Shown: positions 1-13,971, counted from the stretch's first letter. The stretch is DNA of 32,461 nucleotides from Lysobacter arseniciresistens ZS79 (GCF_000768335.1 NZ_AVPT01000030.1:1-32461); one strand, 5' to 3'. Notes: generated by a model not told the origin, from the sequence alone. A program made the numbers and translations.

Positions 1-1
1 G

Positions 2-304
2 ACCGAGCGCAGCCAGCACGCCAACCGCGACCGCGCGATGAAGATGCTCGCGGCGAAGCTCTACGAGCTGGAGATCCAGAAGCGCAACGCCGAGCGCGAC
101 GCGGTCGAGGCGACCAAGTCCGACATCGGCTGGGGCAGCCAGATCCGCAACTACGTGCTCGACCAGTCGCGGATCAAGGACCTGCGCACCGGCATCGAAC
201 GCTCCGACACCCAGAAGGTGCTCGACGGCGATCTCGACGAGTTCGTCGAGGCCAGCCTGAAGTCGGGGCTGGAAGTCGGCGCGAAACGCGCGGACGCGAC
301 CTGA
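2..304 (+). CDS. prfB: Peptide chain release factor 2, C-terminal part
   Basis: The frame is open from the window edge and ends at TGA 302-304, leaving the last 100 residues of a class I release factor. It begins [20 protein letters not shown], which closely matches the conserved RF2 segment that follows the GGQ catalytic loop; the GGQ loop itself lies upstream of the window. RF2 recognises UGA and UAA stop codons and triggers peptidyl-tRNA hydrolysis on the ribosome. The programmed frameshift site typical of prfB would be near the 5' end and cannot be seen. The pairing prfB-lysS is common in gammaproteobacteria and is found beside the rpf cluster in xanthomonads. Only the truncation by the window edge is notable. 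Confidence 0.93.
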   Translation, partial: TERSQHANRDRAMKMLAAKLYELEIQKRNAERDAVEATKSDIGWGSQIRNYVLDQSRIKDLRTGIERSDTQKVLDGDLDEFVEASLKSGLEVGAKRADAT

Positions 305-317
305 TCACAGCTCCGTC

Positions 318-390
318 GCAGGAGCGACGTCAGTCGCGACCCGCCGACCCCACATTTTCCTCCGCGTTCGCGACTCACGTCGCCCTACAA
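318..390. repeat. Inverted pair of REP-like palindromic repeats between prfB and lysS
   Basis: Two copies of one short palindromic unit lie in opposite orientation. Copy one (318-341) contains the hairpin GCGAC-GTCA-GTCGC (324-337). Copy two (370-383 core, flanks to about 390) contains GCGAC-TCAC-GTCGC, and its complement reads GTAGGGCGACGTGAGTCGCG, close to copy one. A GTAGGAGCGACGT-AGTCGCGAC unit of this type is, to my knowledge, dispersed in many copies in Lysobacter and Xanthomonas relatives. The inverted pairing would let the transcript fold into a larger stem between prfB and lysS. Recognition is from memory; copy number cannot be counted here. Confidence 0.7.
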
Positions 391-409
391 CAGCTCCCAC
401 GGCAACCCC

Positions 410-1945
<1,536 letters not shown>

Positions 1946-2028
1946 CCGGGCGCCGGGTAGCCCGGCTGTCGGTTTAACGACCCCGCGGGTATCCTCGACC
2001 GGGAGTCGGCAAGGTGCACCGGTAGGCG

Positions 2029-3087
2029 ATGAATGTCGTAATCGTTGACGATCAGACCTCCGCCCGGACGATGCTTCGACACATCATCGAGGACATCAGC
2101 CCGCAGCTGGCCGTGCACGATTTCGGCGAACCCGACAACGCCCTGAGCTGGTGCGAGGCCAACCACCCGGACCTGCTGCTGCTCGACTACCGCATGCCCG
2201 GGATGGACGGGCTCGAGTTCGCCCGCCGCTTCCGTCGCGCCCCGGCGCGGCGCGATGTCCCGATCATCCTGGTGACCGTGGTGGGCGACGAGCCGGTGCG
2301 GCAGGCCGCGCTGGATACCGGGGTCATCGACTTTCTGGTCAAGCCGGTGCGCCCGCGGGAGTTGCGGGCGCGTTGCCGCAACCTGCTGCAGCTGCGGCAG
2401 CAGTCCGAGAACGTCAAGCAGCGTGCGCTCTCGCTGGAGCAGCGGCTGTTGTCGAGCATGCACGAGGTCGAGGAGCGCGAGCGCGAGACCCTGTCGCGGC
2501 TGGCCCGTGCCATCGAGTACCGCGACTGCGGCACCAGCGCCTCGCTGGAGCGGATGTCGCGCATTGCCGGCCTGATCGCCGAGCAGATCGGCCTGTTCGA
2601 GGACGAGGTGCGGTTGGTGGAGATGGCCGCGCCGCTGCACGACATCGGCAAGATCGCGATCCCCGATTCGGTGCTGCTCAAGCCGCAGCCGCTGACGGAG
2701 GAGGAAACCCGGATCATGCGCGGCCACCCGCGCATCGGCCACGAACTGTTGAGCGGCAGCCAGAACCGCTTTGTCCAGACCGCCGCGATCATCGCGCTGC
2801 GCCACCACGAGCGCTTCGACGGCAGCGGCTATCCCGACGGCCTGCGCGGCGAGGAGATCCCGGTGGAGGCGCGCATCGTCGCCGTCGCCGACGTGCTCGA
2901 CGCGCTGGTTTCGCCGCGCCCGTACAAGCAGGCGTGGAGCCTCGACGACGCGCTGGCGTACATCGTCGAGCAGAGCGGGCGTCTGTTCGATCCGGTGTGT
3001 GTCCAGGCGCTGTTCCGGGCGCGCGAGCGGCTGGAGGACATCTGCACGCACCTTTCCTGGACACCCCCGCAGACCGGCAAGGAGTAG
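2029..3087 (+). CDS. rpfG: Response regulator with HD-GYP c-di-GMP phosphodiesterase domain (RpfG)
   Basis: A 352-residue two-domain regulator. Residues 1-120 are a receiver domain with acidic D7/D8, phospho-acceptor D53 (LLDYRMPG) and K105. After a coiled linker, residues about 150-345 form an HD-GYP domain with H204-D205, HH 259-260, GYP 267-269 and D288, so the metal-binding residues are intact and phosphodiesterase activity is expected. In Xanthomonas RpfG is phosphorylated by RpfC when DSF is sensed, degrades cyclic di-GMP, and so releases Clp-dependent expression of extracellular enzymes and dispersal. It is followed after 4 bp by rpfC, whose ribosome-binding site overlaps the rpfG stop. 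The xanthomonad family usually has a slightly longer N terminus; no better upstream start is seen. Confidence 0.94.
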   Translation: MNVVIVDDQTSARTMLRHIIEDISPQLAVHDFGEPDNALSWCEANHPDLLLLDYRMPGMDGLEFARRFRRAPARRDVPIILVTVVGDEPVRQAALDTGVIDFLVKPVRPRELRARCRNLLQLRQQSENVKQRALSLEQRLLSSMHEVEERERETLSRLARAIEYRDCGTSASLERMSRIAGLIAEQIGLFEDEVRLVEMAAPLHDIGKIAIPDSVLLKPQPLTEEETRIMRGHPRIGHELLSGSQNRFVQTAAIIALRHHERFDGSGYPDGLRGEEIPVEARIVAVADVLDALVSPRPYKQAWSLDDALAYIVEQSGRLFDPVCVQALFRARERLEDICTHLSWTPPQTGKE

Positions 3088-3091
3088 CCGC

Positions 3092-5305
3092 ATGAAGCAC
3101 CTGGTTTCCCGCCTGCTTGCCCGTTTCTCGCAGCGACCGGACAGCGAACACGGGCAGGCCACGGTGCGGATCCTCGTGTTGACGGTGGTGCTGGTGTACC
3201 TGCTGCTGCGCGGCGCCGGCGGCACGCTGGACCCGGGCGCGTACACCGCCGTGCTGACACTGGTCGAGATGGGATTCGCGGTCGGCATGGTGCTGCTGGG
3301 GTGGATCGCGTACGCGCCGGGCACGTCGCACGTGCGCCGGGTGATCGGGATGATCTCCGACTACGGGCTGATGGCCGCCGCGATGATCCGGATGGGCGAG
3401 CCGATCGCCTGGGTCTACGTGATCATCATGTGGGTCACGGTCGGCAACGGCCTGCGCTTCGGCAACCGCTACCTGGTCGCCGCGATCAGCGCCGCCTGTC
3501 TCGCGTTCGGCAGCGTGCTCGTGGGCAGCGATTACTGGCGGGAGAACCTGAGCCTCGGCATCGGGCTGCTGCTCGGGCTGGTGGCGATCCCGCTGTACCT
3601 GTCGGGGCTGTTGCGGGCGCTGACCGAGGCGACCGGGGAGGCGCGCCGCGCCAACGAGGCCAAGAGCCGCTTCCTCGCCAACATGAGCCACGAGTTCCGG
3701 ACGCCGCTCAACGGCCTGGCGGGCATGTCGGAAGTGCTTGCCACCACGCGTCTGGACGACGAGCAGCGCGAGTGCCTGGCGACCATCCAGGCATCCACCC
3801 GCAGCCTGATGGCGCTGGTGGAGGACGTGCTCGACATCGCCGCGATCGAGGCCGGCAAGGTCAAGCTCAACCGGGTCGATTTCTCGCCGCGCGAGCTGGT
3901 CGATGCCATCGGCCTGATCCTGCAACCGCAGGCGCGGGCAAAACAGTTGCGCTACGAGGCTTCGGTTGCCGCCGATGTGCCGGCGCGGGTGCGGGGCGAC
4001 GCGGGTTACCTGCGGCAGGTGTTGACCAACCTGGCAGGCAATGCGGTGAAGTTCACCGAGAGCGGATCGGTGCGGCTGGAAGTGGAGTGCGTGCCTGCCG
4101 CACCCGGCACTACACGGTTGCGCTTCACCGTGGCCGATACCGGTATCGGCATCGCGCCGGAGGTTCGGGAACGGTTGTTCGGCGCCTTCGAGCAGGCCGA
4201 TGCTGGCCTGGCGCGACGGTATGGCGGCACCGGCCTGGGCACCACGATCGCCAAGGGCCTGACCGAGGCGATGGGCGGCGACATCGGCTTCGAGAGCACG
4301 GAAGAGCAGGGAAGCCGGTTCTGGGTCGAGCTGCCGTTCGAGGCGGCTGGCGAGGCGGCGGGCGAGGCAGGCGGAGAGGCTGCCGAGGTGAAGGAACGCG
4401 ACGTCGCACCCCACGATCCGGGGATGGACGCGGGCGACACGGTGACCGCGGAGAACGTCATCGCGTTTTCCGATCCCTTCCTGCGGCATCGCGTGCGCGT
4501 CCGCAGCCTCGAGATCCTCGTCGCCGACGACCACGAGGCCAATCGCATGGTCCTGCAGCGGCTGCTGCAGAAGGCCGGCCACCGGGTGGTCTGCGTCGAC
4601 GGCGGCGAGCAGGTGCTGGCGGCGCTGGAGACGGGCACCTACGACGCCGTGATCGTCGACCTGCACATGCCGGGGCTGAGCGGACTGGACCTGCTGCGAC
4701 AGCTGCGGGTGATGGAGGCCGGCGGCGCCACGCGAACGCCCGTGCTGGTGCTCAGTGCGGACGTCACGCCGCAGTCGATCCGCGCCTGTGAGCAGGCGGG
4801 CGCGCGTGCGTTCCTCGCCAAGCCGGTCTCCGCCACGCACCTGCTCGACACGCTGGCGGACGTAGCGGCCGGGGTACGGGTCGGGGGGGCGGTCGGCGGT
4901 GTGGAACTGCGTGCCCCGTTGCCGTCGCTGGACGGCGTGTTCGACCCGGGCGTGCTGGACGAGTTCGAGGCCCTCGGCCTGGGCGACGAGTTCGAGCGCA
5001 CGTTCGTATCGCAATGCCTGCGCGATGCCGATGCCTGCCTGGCCGCCTTCGGGCGCGCGGGCGAAGGCGCGGACTGGACCGCTGCACGCGAGCAGGTCCA
5101 CGCACTGAAGGGCGTCACCGGCAACCTCGGGCTGGTCAGGGTCGCGGCCGCGGCTGGCGACGTCATGGCCATGCCCGACTGGCAACTGTCGCGCGACTGG
5201 CGCCAGCAGCTGGGGCTGCTGGGCGCGCATCTCGCGCAGGGTCGACGCGCACTCGAGACCCGTCGGCGCACCCACGGGCATCGCGACGGCGAGGGCTCGC
5301 CCTGA
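3092..5305 (+). CDS. rpfC: Hybrid sensor histidine kinase for DSF (RpfC)
   Basis: A 737-residue membrane kinase. The start at 3092 is set by AAGGAG at 3079-3084 and by the N terminus, which matches RpfC (short cytoplasmic piece with DSEH, then membrane helices from about residue 25 to 175). HisKA is at 185-255 with phospho-acceptor H200 ([15 protein letters not shown]). The ATPase domain has N box [11 protein letters not shown] (311-321), DTGIG (349-353) and GGTGLG (378-383). A receiver domain follows (473-590; D523, K577), then a C-terminal Hpt domain with H670 (VHALKG). The full phosphorelay is therefore intact. In xanthomonads RpfC senses DSF, signals to RpfG, and also binds RpfF to restrain DSF synthesis. 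An Ala/Glu/Gly-rich linker (417-435) joins the ATPase and receiver domains. Confidence 0.95.
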   Translation: MKHLVSRLLARFSQRPDSEHGQATVRILVLTVVLVYLLLRGAGGTLDPGAYTAVLTLVEMGFAVGMVLLGWIAYAPGTSHVRRVIGMISDYGLMAAAMIRMGEPIAWVYVIIMWVTVGNGLRFGNRYLVAAISAACLAFGSVLVGSDYWRENLSLGIGLLLGLVAIPLYLSGLLRALTEATGEARRANEAKSRFLANMSHEFRTPLNGLAGMSEVLATTRLDDEQRECLATIQASTRSLMALVEDVLDIAAIEAGKVKLNRVDFSPRELVDAIGLILQPQARAKQLRYEASVAADVPARVRGDAGYLRQVLTNLAGNAVKFTESGSVRLEVECVPAAPGTTRLRFTVADTGIGIAPEVRERLFGAFEQADAGLARRYGGTGLGTTIAKGLTEAMGGDIGFESTEEQGSRFWVELPFEAAGEAAGEAGGEAAEVKERDVAPHDPGMDAGDTVTAENVIAFSDPFLRHRVRVRSLEILVADDHEANRMVLQRLLQKAGHRVVCVDGGEQVLAALETGTYDAVIVDLHMPGLSGLDLLRQLRVMEAGGATRTPVLVLSADVTPQSIRACEQAGARAFLAKPVSATHLLDTLADVAAGVRVGGAVGGVELRAPLPSLDGVFDPGVLDEFEALGLGDEFERTFVSQCLRDADACLAAFGRAGEGADWTAAREQVHALKGVTGNLGLVRVAAAAGDVMAMPDWQLSRDWRQQLGLLGAHLAQGRRALETRRRTHGHRDGEGSP

Positions 5306-5338
5306 TCGTCGCGGCCGGTTGCCCGTGCCAGCCCCGCG

Positions 5339-6205
5339 TCAGTGGGCGACGCCCGACCGCCTCGTCTGCGCCCGCACGATCCGGTCCATCGTCCGCAGGA
5401 ACTTCTCCCCCAGCGCAAGCGCGGCGTCGACCCACACCCCGGTGATCGCCATCAGCTCCTCACGGGTGACCGGCTGGGCGATGCCGCGCACGGCGTTCAG
5501 CGCCAGGTGCGCGGCCGGTGCACGCTGCTGCCGGCGGATCAGGTCGCGCACTGCCGCCTCGCCCTGGCCCTTCGGCACCAGCACGTCGACCACGCCGAGC
5601 CGATGGAGCTCGTCGCTGCTGCGCAGGTTGCCGTCGAGGATGAGTGTCTCCGCCACTTGCGGCGACACCCGGCGGCACAGGAACGAGTAGGCACCCATGC
5701 CCGGGAACAGGCCGAACAGCACCTCCGGCAGGCCCATGTCGACACCTTCCTCGGCGACGATGGTGTGGCAGGACAGGGCGAGCTCCATGCCGCCGCCGAG
5801 CGCGTCGCCCTGCACCAGCGCGATCGTGCGGACGTCGCCGCCGAGGCCGCTGTGCAGGTGGTGGACGCCGTCGACGCAACGGCGTGCGTAGTCCAGCAAA
5901 GCCTCGCGGCGGTTCTGCCGGATCAGCCGCGCGAACAGTTCGAGGTCGCCGCCGAGGTTGAACGCCGGCGCGTCGGAAGCGATCACGACGTGTCGCAGCC
6001 GGCCGCGCACGCGTAGCGACTCGGGCAGGGTGATCGTCGACAGGTAACTCCACATGTCGTGCATCAGCGCGGTGCGGAAGCACGGGCGCAGGCCCGGGCC
6101 GGTATCGGCGTGCATGTAGAGCCAGTGGGCATCACCGTGCAGATCGGACTCGACGCGCAGGGTGGGAAATGCGCATCCGCGCAGGCGTTTCTCCGTCATG
6201 CTCAT
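5339..6205 (-). CDS. rpfF: DSF synthase, crotonase-fold enzyme RpfF
   Basis: A 288-residue crotonase-family protein that makes the cis-2-unsaturated fatty acid DSF from acyl-ACP by dehydration and thioester cleavage. Both catalytic glutamates known from Xanthomonas RpfF fall at exactly the same numbers, E141 (GGGME) and E161 (MGLPE), when the protein starts at the ATG at 6205. That start has GAGG (6213-6216, complement) about 7 bases upstream; the longer open frame to 6268 is not needed. Other family signatures are HMHAD-like YMHAD (30-34), FNLGGDL (82-88) and ALSCHTIVAEEGV. It is transcribed toward rpfC, with only 33 bp between the stop codons, as in Xanthomonas. A terminator at 6319-6343 separates it from rpfB, so it probably has its own promoter. 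Confidence 0.96.
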   Translation of the reverse strand: MSMTEKRLRGCAFPTLRVESDLHGDAHWLYMHADTGPGLRPCFRTALMHDMWSYLSTITLPESLRVRGRLRHVVIASDAPAFNLGGDLELFARLIRQNRREALLDYARRCVDGVHHLHSGLGGDVRTIALVQGDALGGGMELALSCHTIVAEEGVDMGLPEVLFGLFPGMGAYSFLCRRVSPQVAETLILDGNLRSSDELHRLGVVDVLVPKGQGEAAVRDLIRRQQRAPAAHLALNAVRGIAQPVTREELMAITGVWVDAALALGEKFLRTMDRIVRAQTRRSGVAH

Positions 6206-6318
6206 GTTGCGTCCTCGGCTGGCCGCCCGCATTCGAGGTGGGCTGCGGGACGGAGTGATGGAGCCCACGAATCGATGCTACACCCGCGTTCGCGCGGCCA
6301 CGGACACGCGGCGCGGAC

Positions 6319-6343
6319 AAAAGAAAACCCCTCCGGAGAGGGG
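6319..6343 (-). terminator. Rho-independent terminator of rpfB
   Basis: Read on the minus strand: stem CCCCTC, loop TCCG, GAGGGG, followed by TTTTCTTTT. The stem spans 6328-6343 and the plus-strand A-tract 6319-6327. It lies 32 bp past the rpfB stop and 114 bp before the rpfF start, so it should largely uncouple rpfF from rpfB transcription. Confidence 0.88.
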
Positions 6344-6374
6344 CTTTCGGGGTGCTGCGGACGTTGCCGGACGG

Positions 6375-8054
6375 TCAGTCGGCGCGGGCCTCGTCGCGCA
6401 GTTCGCGGCGCAGGATCTTGCCGACGTTGGTCTTGGGCAGCTCCGAGCGGAACTCGACGAAGTGCGGGCGCTTGTAGCCGGTCAGGTTGCCGCGGGCGTG
6501 CTGCAGCACCTGCTCGGCGGTCAGCGACGGGTCCTTCTTCACGATGACCACCTTGACCGCCTCGCCGGACTTCTCGTCCGGGACGCCGACCGCGGCGACT
6601 TCGAGCACGCCCGGCATCATCGCGATCACGTCCTCGATCTCGTTCGGGTACACGTTGAAGCCCGACACCAGGATCATGTCCTTCTTGCGGTCGACGATGA
6701 AGAAGAAACCCTGTTCGTCCATCTTCGCCATGTCGCCGGTGTGCAGCCAGCCGTCGCCGTCGATCGCCTCGGCGGTCTCCTGCGGGCGCTGCCAGTAGCC
6801 CTTCATCACCTGTGGGCCCTTGATGCACAGCTCGCCGACTTCGCCGACCGGGAGCATGTTGCCGTCCTCGTCCTTGATGCAGGCGTCGGTGGACGGGATC
6901 GGCAGGCCGATTGCACCGTTGTACTCGGCCAGGTCCATCGGGTTGATGCAGGCCGCCGGCGATGTCTCGGTCAGGCCGTAGGCCTCCACCAGCGTGCAGC
7001 CGGTGACCTTCTTCCAGCGTTCGGCGACCGAGCGCTGGACCGCCATGCCGCCGCCAAGCGTCAGGTGCAGCGAGGAGAAATCGATCTCGTCGAAACCGGG
7101 CGTGTTCAACAGGCCATTGAACAGCGTGTTGACGCCGGTGATGGCGGTGAACTTCACCCCCTTGAGCTCCTTGACGAAGCCGGGCATGTCGCGCGGGTTG
7201 GTGATCATGTGGTTCAGGCCGCCGAACTTCATGAAGACCAGGCCGTTCGCCGTCAGCGCGAAGATGTGGTACAGCGGCAGCGCGGTGATGATCACCTCCT
7301 GCCCCGGTTTGACGTTGGTGCCCACCCACGCCGCGGCCTGCTGCATGTTCGCCACCAGGTTGCGGTGGGTCAGCATCGCGCCCTTGGCCACGCCGGTGGT
7401 GCCGCCGGTGTACTGCAGGAAGGCGATGTCGTCGCTGCCGACCTCGACCTTCGGCAGCGGGTGCCGCGTGCCGGCCGCCAGCGCGTCGCGGAAGCGCACC
7501 GCGCCGGGGATCGAGTAGGCCGGCACCATCTTCTTGAGGTGCTTGAGCACGAAGTTGACGACAGGGCCTTTCGGGAAGCCGAGCATGTCGCCCAGACCGG
7601 TCGTGATGACCTGCCGCACCGGCGTGTCGGCCAGCACCTGCTGGACGGTGTGGCCGAAGTTGTCGAGCACCAGGATGACGCTCGCACCCGAGTCCACCAG
7701 CTGGTGCTTCAACTCGCGCGGGGTGTACATCGGGTTGGTGTTGACCACCGTCATGCCGGCGCGCAGCACGCCGAAGGTGGCGATCGGGTACTGCAGGCAG
7801 TTGGGCATCATGATCGCGACGCGATCGCCCTTCTTCAGCCCGAGCTCGCCGAGCAGGTAGGCGGCGAAGCGGGCGCTGAGCTCGTCGATCTCGCCGTAGG
7901 TCAGCGTCTTGCCGAGGTTGGCGAACGCGGGCCGTTCGCGGAAATGGTCGATCGCGTTCTCGAGCACGGCGACGACCGAGGAGAACTCGTCCGGGTCGAT
8001 CTGCGCAGGGACTCCGGCCGGATACTGTTCAAGCCACGGACGTTCGGCACTCAT
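6375..8054 (-). CDS. rpfB: Long-chain fatty-acyl-CoA ligase RpfB
   Basis: A 559-residue AMP-forming acyl-CoA synthetase, the length of Xanthomonas RpfB. It activates free fatty acids, DSF among them, to CoA thioesters, linking DSF turnover to beta-oxidation. The AMP-binding signature [11 protein letters not shown] is at 215-225, followed by the AYGLTETSP motif, the GWLHTGD motif, the fatty-acid signature segment [20 protein letters not shown], and the C-terminal catalytic lysine region [11 protein letters not shown]. The start at 8054 is chosen because AGGGGGA lies just upstream and the N terminus ([12 protein letters not shown]) fits the family; the frame is open further upstream but without support. 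It is divergent from the lipoprotein gene at 8225. Confidence 0.95.
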   Translation of the reverse strand: MSAERPWLEQYPAGVPAQIDPDEFSSVVAVLENAIDHFRERPAFANLGKTLTYGEIDELSARFAAYLLGELGLKKGDRVAIMMPNCLQYPIATFGVLRAGMTVVNTNPMYTPRELKHQLVDSGASVILVLDNFGHTVQQVLADTPVRQVITTGLGDMLGFPKGPVVNFVLKHLKKMVPAYSIPGAVRFRDALAAGTRHPLPKVEVGSDDIAFLQYTGGTTGVAKGAMLTHRNLVANMQQAAAWVGTNVKPGQEVIITALPLYHIFALTANGLVFMKFGGLNHMITNPRDMPGFVKELKGVKFTAITGVNTLFNGLLNTPGFDEIDFSSLHLTLGGGMAVQRSVAERWKKVTGCTLVEAYGLTETSPAACINPMDLAEYNGAIGLPIPSTDACIKDEDGNMLPVGEVGELCIKGPQVMKGYWQRPQETAEAIDGDGWLHTGDMAKMDEQGFFFIVDRKKDMILVSGFNVYPNEIEDVIAMMPGVLEVAAVGVPDEKSGEAVKVVIVKKDPSLTAEQVLQHARGNLTGYKRPHFVEFRSELPKTNVGKILRRELRDEARAD

Positions 8055-8146
8055 TGCATTCCCCCTGCGATCGCTGCGTTCTGGTTCTTTCCGGCCTGCC
8101 ACGGCATCTTCGATGCGTGCAAGTATGGTCCGGTCGATTGGAGCAT

Positions 8147-8160
8147 AGCCCCCGGGGGCT
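8147..8160. promoter_or_regulatory. Perfect GC palindrome between rpfB and a divergent lipoprotein gene
   Basis: AGCCCCCGGGGGCT is a 14-bp perfect palindrome with no spacer, in the 170-bp region between two divergent genes. A second, smaller inverted repeat (GCATC-TTC-GATGC, 8104-8116) lies nearby. Position suggests an operator or a small hairpin in the leader; no regulator is recognised and no clear Clp (CRP-like) site is seen. Confidence 0.35.
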
Positions 8161-8224
8161 GGCAATAACTGGACGGGCGTCGGCGATCGCCGGACGGCCC
8201 TCCGGGAAGACGGGAGATTGGGTC

Positions 8225-8665
8225 ATGTCTAATCATTTGCGTGGCTGGCTGCTGGTGGCGCTGGCGTTGTGCCTGGCGCTGGCCGGCTGCGCCCGCGAGC
8301 AGGACGAGGCCGCGCTGCGCGAGGCGGTGTCCTCGCTGGAAACGGCGATCGAGCAGCGCGATGCGTCGGCGGTGGAGGATGCGCTAACGCCGGACTTCAT
8401 CGGTCCCGACGGCCTGGATCGCGACGGCGCGCGCCGCCTCGCGGCGCTGGTGTTCCTGCGTCACCGGGAGGTCGCCGTACGTCCCGGGCCGCTCACCGTC
8501 GAGATGGGTGACGGCCATGCACGGGTCGACTTCAGCGCGGTGGTGACCGGGGGCGCCGGCCGCGCGCTTCCCGAGGCTGCCCGGATCTACGGGGTGCGCA
8601 CCGCGTGGCGGGTGGAGGATGGCGAGTGGCGGCTGGTCAGCGCGGAGTGGTCGCCCGGCGTCTGA
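8225..8665 (+). CDS. Small lipoprotein with NTF2-like fold, function unknown
   Basis: A 146-residue protein with a lipoprotein signal peptide: a basic N terminus, a Leu/Ala-rich helix and lipobox LALAGC ending at the lipidated cysteine at about residue 22. The mature part has the helix-strand pattern of a small NTF2/SnoaL-like domain (helix LREAVSSLETAIEQRDASAVEDAL, TPDFIGPDG, and a final strand pair around WRVEDGEWRLVSAEW). The start at 8225 is preceded by GGGAG about 10 bases upstream; the longer upstream frame lacks a better site. It stands alone between divergent rpfB and convergent acnA. Its role is unknown; membrane anchoring is predicted from the lipobox only. Confidence 0.82.
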   Translation: MSNHLRGWLLVALALCLALAGCAREQDEAALREAVSSLETAIEQRDASAVEDALTPDFIGPDGLDRDGARRLAALVFLRHREVAVRPGPLTVEMGDGHARVDFSAVVTGGAGRALPEAARIYGVRTAWRVEDGEWRLVSAEWSPGV

Positions 8666-8700
8666 CGCGACGCGGCCGGTCCATCCGCCAGCGGCGTGCC

Positions 8701-8731
8701 GAAACGGAAACGGGCGACCGAAGTCGCCCGT
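8701..8731 (-). terminator. Rho-independent terminator of acnA with UUCG tetraloop
   Basis: On the minus strand the sequence forms a perfect 9-bp stem ACGGGCGAC / GTCGCCCGT around a TTCG tetraloop (8710-8731), followed by TTCCGTTTC. It lies about 30 bp after the acnA stop. As a stem it could also end the convergent lipoprotein transcript, but the T-rich tail is on the acnA side. Confidence 0.82.
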
Positions 8732-8760
8732 CCCGTATCACATGCTGGCGTCGATGACGC

Positions 8761-11523
<2,763 letters not shown>

Positions 11524-11618
11524 TGGGAGCTCCGTGGCTGGGGGGCAGCAAAGGGAAGACGCGGGAAGCTGCGGGACGCCGCGTCCGAGCCCCGTAATTA
11601 TGCCGGATTCAGTGTTTT

Positions 11619-11647
11619 CCTGCCGGAACGAAGTGTTCGCCGGCAGG
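11619..11647. repeat. Inverted repeat between hflD and acnA
   Basis: CCTGCCGG (11619-11626) and CCGGCAGG (11640-11647) form a perfect 8-bp inverted repeat around a 13-base loop that can pair further (GAAC/GTTC). On the transcribed minus strand it is followed by AAAACACTG, not a T-tract, so a terminator is unlikely. It is just upstream of the candidate acnA -10. Confidence 0.5.
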
Positions 11648-11658
11648 CCACGCGGGGC

Positions 11659-12279
11659 CTAGCGCAGTTGCGCCTCGACCGCCTCCAGCATCGCCTTGCG
11701 GCGCAACAGGAAGTCCCACAGGCTACCGCCCAGCTGGCGCCACAGCACGGCCGAACGGACCGCCGCCAGCAGTACCGCGCGGACCTCGGCGACCACCGAC
11801 GGCTGGCCGAGATAGTGCGGGTTGCCCTGCACCAGTACCCGCGGGCGCAGGTGGCTGAGGGTGTCGGCGTACAGCGCGCCGAGCGCCGAGAGCACCTCGG
11901 GGTGGGTGCTGCCGGACGCCTCGGCGGTGGCGGCCTGCGCGCGGATGCCGCGGACGACCTTGTCGGCCATCGCGTCGTCGCGGACGAAACGCCGCTCCAG
12001 CTGCATCACCGCCAGTGCGAGGCGGGGCAGCTGCTCGTCGCGGGCGCGGCTGCCGAAGTAGTCGCGCAGCAGGGTCAGGCCGGGGCGCAGCGCCGCACGG
12101 CCACCGTAGACGGCTTCGGGTGACTCGGCGTCGATCCGGAAGATCGAATCCAGCGAGGTCGCCAGCACGCTCTCGTTGGCCTGCCCGGTGTCGGCGATCC
12201 GCCTGACCTGGGCCAGCGCCTGGGCCAGGCCGGCCAGGGCGAGCACGCGGTCGGAAATCGGGTCGGCGGAGTCGGTCAT
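11659..12279 (-). CDS. hflD: High frequency lysogenization protein HflD homolog
   Basis: A 206-residue helical, peripheral membrane protein of the HflD family, which in E. coli sits next to mnmA (ycfB) and binds the lambda CII protein; its cellular role is poorly known. Matching features are the N-terminal [23 protein letters not shown] segment and the C-terminal [33 protein letters not shown]. The start at 12279 overlaps the mnmA stop in an ATGA, indicating translational coupling. The overlap and the conserved mnmA-hflD order strongly support the call. Confidence 0.93.
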   Translation of the reverse strand: MTDSADPISDRVLALAGLAQALAQVRRIADTGQANESVLATSLDSIFRIDAESPEAVYGGRAALRPGLTLLRDYFGSRARDEQLPRLALAVMQLERRFVRDDAMADKVVRGIRAQAATAEASGSTHPEVLSALGALYADTLSHLRPRVLVQGNPHYLGQPSVVAEVRAVLLAAVRSAVLWRQLGGSLWDFLLRRKAMLEAVEAQLR

Positions 12280-13424
12280 GGCGTCTGGCTCTTGAGGCGT
12301 AGTTCGAGTGGAGCGTCGGTGGTGGCGATCACCGCGCCGCCGAGGCAGTCGTCGCCGTCGTACAGCACCAGCGACTGGCCGGGCGTCACTGCACGTTGGG
12401 GGCGGTCGAAGTGGACTTCCAGCGTGCCGTCGTCGTTGACGGTGACTTCGCAGGCTTCGTCGGCCTGGCGGTAGCGGGTCTGCGCGGTACAGTCGAAGCG
12501 CGCGGCCGGCGCCGATCCGGCGACCCAGTGGGCGGGTTCCGACCACAGCTGTTGCGATTGCAGCCACGGGTTGTCGTGACCCTGCTCGACATACAGCACG
12601 TTGCCGGCGACGTCCTTGCCGACCACGTACCACGGCGCCGCGGCGAACCCGCGCACGCCGCCGAGGTTCAGCCCCTCGCGCTGGCCGAGGGTGAAATAGA
12701 AGACGCCGGGGTGTTCGCCCACCACGCGCCCGTCCGGCGTCTGCATCGGGCCCGGACGCGCCGGCAGGTAGCGGCCGAGGAACTCGCGGAAGTCGCGCTC
12801 GCCGATGAAGCAGATCCCGGTCGAGTCCTTCTTGGCGGCGGTCGGCAGGCCGGCCTCGGTGGCGATCCGACGGACCTGCGCCTTCGGCAGCCCGCCCAGC
12901 GGGAAGCGCGTCGCCGACAGCTGGGCCTGGCCGAGCTGGTGCAGGAAGTAGCTCTGGTCCTTGCCGCGGTCGACGCCGCGCAGCAGGTGCCAGCGGCTGC
13001 CGCGCTGCTCGACCCGGGCGTAGTGGCCGGTGGCGATTGATTCGGCGCCCAGTTCGCGGGCGGCGTCGAGGAAGTGCTTGAACTTGATCTCGCGGTTGCA
13101 CAGCACGTCCGGGTTGGGCGTGCGGCCGGCGGCGTACTCGGCGAGGAAGTGCTCGAACACCCCGCGCCAGTACTCGCCCGAGAAGTCGCGGAAGTGGATC
13201 GGGATGCCGAGCCTGCCGGCGACCGCGACGGCGTCGCGCCGGTCGTCCTCGGCGCGGCAGTCACCGCTGCCGTCCTCGGCCCAGTTCTGCATGAACAGCC
13301 CCGCGATGGGCTCGCCGGCGTCGCGCAACAGCAGTGCCGCGACCGAGGAATCGACGCCGCCGGACAGCCCGACGATCGTCCGCGCACCGCCGTGGGTGCC
13401 GGGTCGTGGGGACGCCGTGCTCAT
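12276..13424 (-). CDS. mnmA: tRNA-specific 2-thiouridylase MnmA
   Basis: A 382-residue enzyme that puts the 2-thio group on the wobble uridine 34 of tRNA-Lys, -Glu and -Gln, taking sulfur from the IscS/Tus relay. The PP-loop ATP motif SGGVDS is at 21-26. The two catalytic cysteines are C109 ([10 protein letters not shown]) and C205 ([12 protein letters not shown]), both present. The start at 13424 forms an ATGA overlap with the upstream Nudix gene stop, and the stop overlaps hflD in the same way, so the three genes form a tightly coupled operon. The longer upstream open frame lies inside the Nudix gene and is rejected. Confidence 0.96.
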   Translation of the reverse strand: MSTASPRPGTHGGARTIVGLSGGVDSSVAALLLRDAGEPIAGLFMQNWAEDGSGDCRAEDDRRDAVAVAGRLGIPIHFRDFSGEYWRGVFEHFLAEYAAGRTPNPDVLCNREIKFKHFLDAARELGAESIATGHYARVEQRGSRWHLLRGVDRGKDQSYFLHQLGQAQLSATRFPLGGLPKAQVRRIATEAGLPTAAKKDSTGICFIGERDFREFLGRYLPARPGPMQTPDGRVVGEHPGVFYFTLGQREGLNLGGVRGFAAAPWYVVGKDVAGNVLYVEQGHDNPWLQSQQLWSEPAHWVAGSAPAARFDCTAQTRYRQADEACEVTVNDDGTLEVHFDRPQRAVTPGQSLVLYDGDDCLGGAVIATTDAPLELRLKSQTP

Positions 13425-13957
13425 GCCAGCTGCCGGGCGAGGTCGAGCGGGTAGCGGCGGCCGCCCAGGTAGTCCGCCGCGCTGCGCCAGACCAGCGGGC
13501 TGCGGTGGCGCGCCGCCTGTTGTTGCAGTTCGGCCGGGGTCAGCCACAGCGCCTGCACGATGCCGTCGTCCAGTAGGCGGTCGGGGTCGTGCCGCACCGG
13601 CTCGGCGGCGAAGGTGAAGCGCAGGTAGTGGCGACCGGGCCGGTCCGGCTGGTCCGGCGATTTCCACTGGCAGGCGCCGACGAACGCGGTCAGCCGGACG
13701 TGCCAGCCGGTTTCCTCCAGCGTCTCGCGCAGGGCGGCGTCGAGCAGGCTCTCGTCCGGCTCCAGGTGCCCGGCCGGCTGGTTGAGTACCTGCCGGCCAC
13801 CGGCCATTTCCTCGACCATCAGCAACCGCCCGTCGTGCACCACCACGGTGGCGACGGTGACGTCGGGTTGCCAGAAACGGCCTTCGCGATAGCTCAAGAC
13901 TGGTTGCGCGGTGGGGAGTGGCGGCCATTCTGCCCGCCGCGGCGCGCGGGCGTCCAT
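13421..13957 (-). CDS. Nudix hydrolase, NudJ-like
   Basis: A 178-residue protein with a full Nudix box: GHLEPDE, then RETLEETGW, fitting G-x5-E-x7-RE-U-x-EE-x-G-U, at about residues 63-85. The best-known member in this operon position is E. coli NudJ, a phosphatase of thiamine-type pyrophosphates and nucleoside diphosphates; the substrate here is not proven. Core strands start at [19 protein letters not shown]. The first about 30 residues ([15 protein letters not shown]...) are longer than usual for NudJ, so translation may start further in, though no clear internal ATG is present before the core. It is divergent from clpS, with 27 bp between the starts. Confidence 0.88.
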   Translation of the reverse strand: MDARAPRRAEWPPLPTAQPVLSYREGRFWQPDVTVATVVVHDGRLLMVEEMAGGRQVLNQPAGHLEPDESLLDAALRETLEETGWHVRLTAFVGACQWKSPDQPDRPGRHYLRFTFAAEPVRHDPDRLLDDGIVQALWLTPAELQQQAARHRSPLVWRSAADYLGGRRYPLDLARQLA

Positions 13958-13971
13958 TGCCCGCGCAGTCC

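Noticed and set aside
1952-1966. Hairpin GCCGGG-TAG-CCCGGC after lysS as a terminator.
   Set aside because: The stem is only 6 bp with a 3-base loop and no T-tract follows; too weak to call.
2789-5281. Long minus-strand open frame opposite rpfC (830 codons).
   Set aside because: It lies entirely antisense to a fully recognisable kinase gene and reads as Arg/His/Gln/Ala-rich sequence with no domain; such frames arise from high third-position GC.
11619-11647. Inverted repeat after hflD as the operon terminator.
   Set aside because: On the transcribed strand an A-rich, not T-rich, tract follows the stem; kept only as a repeat.
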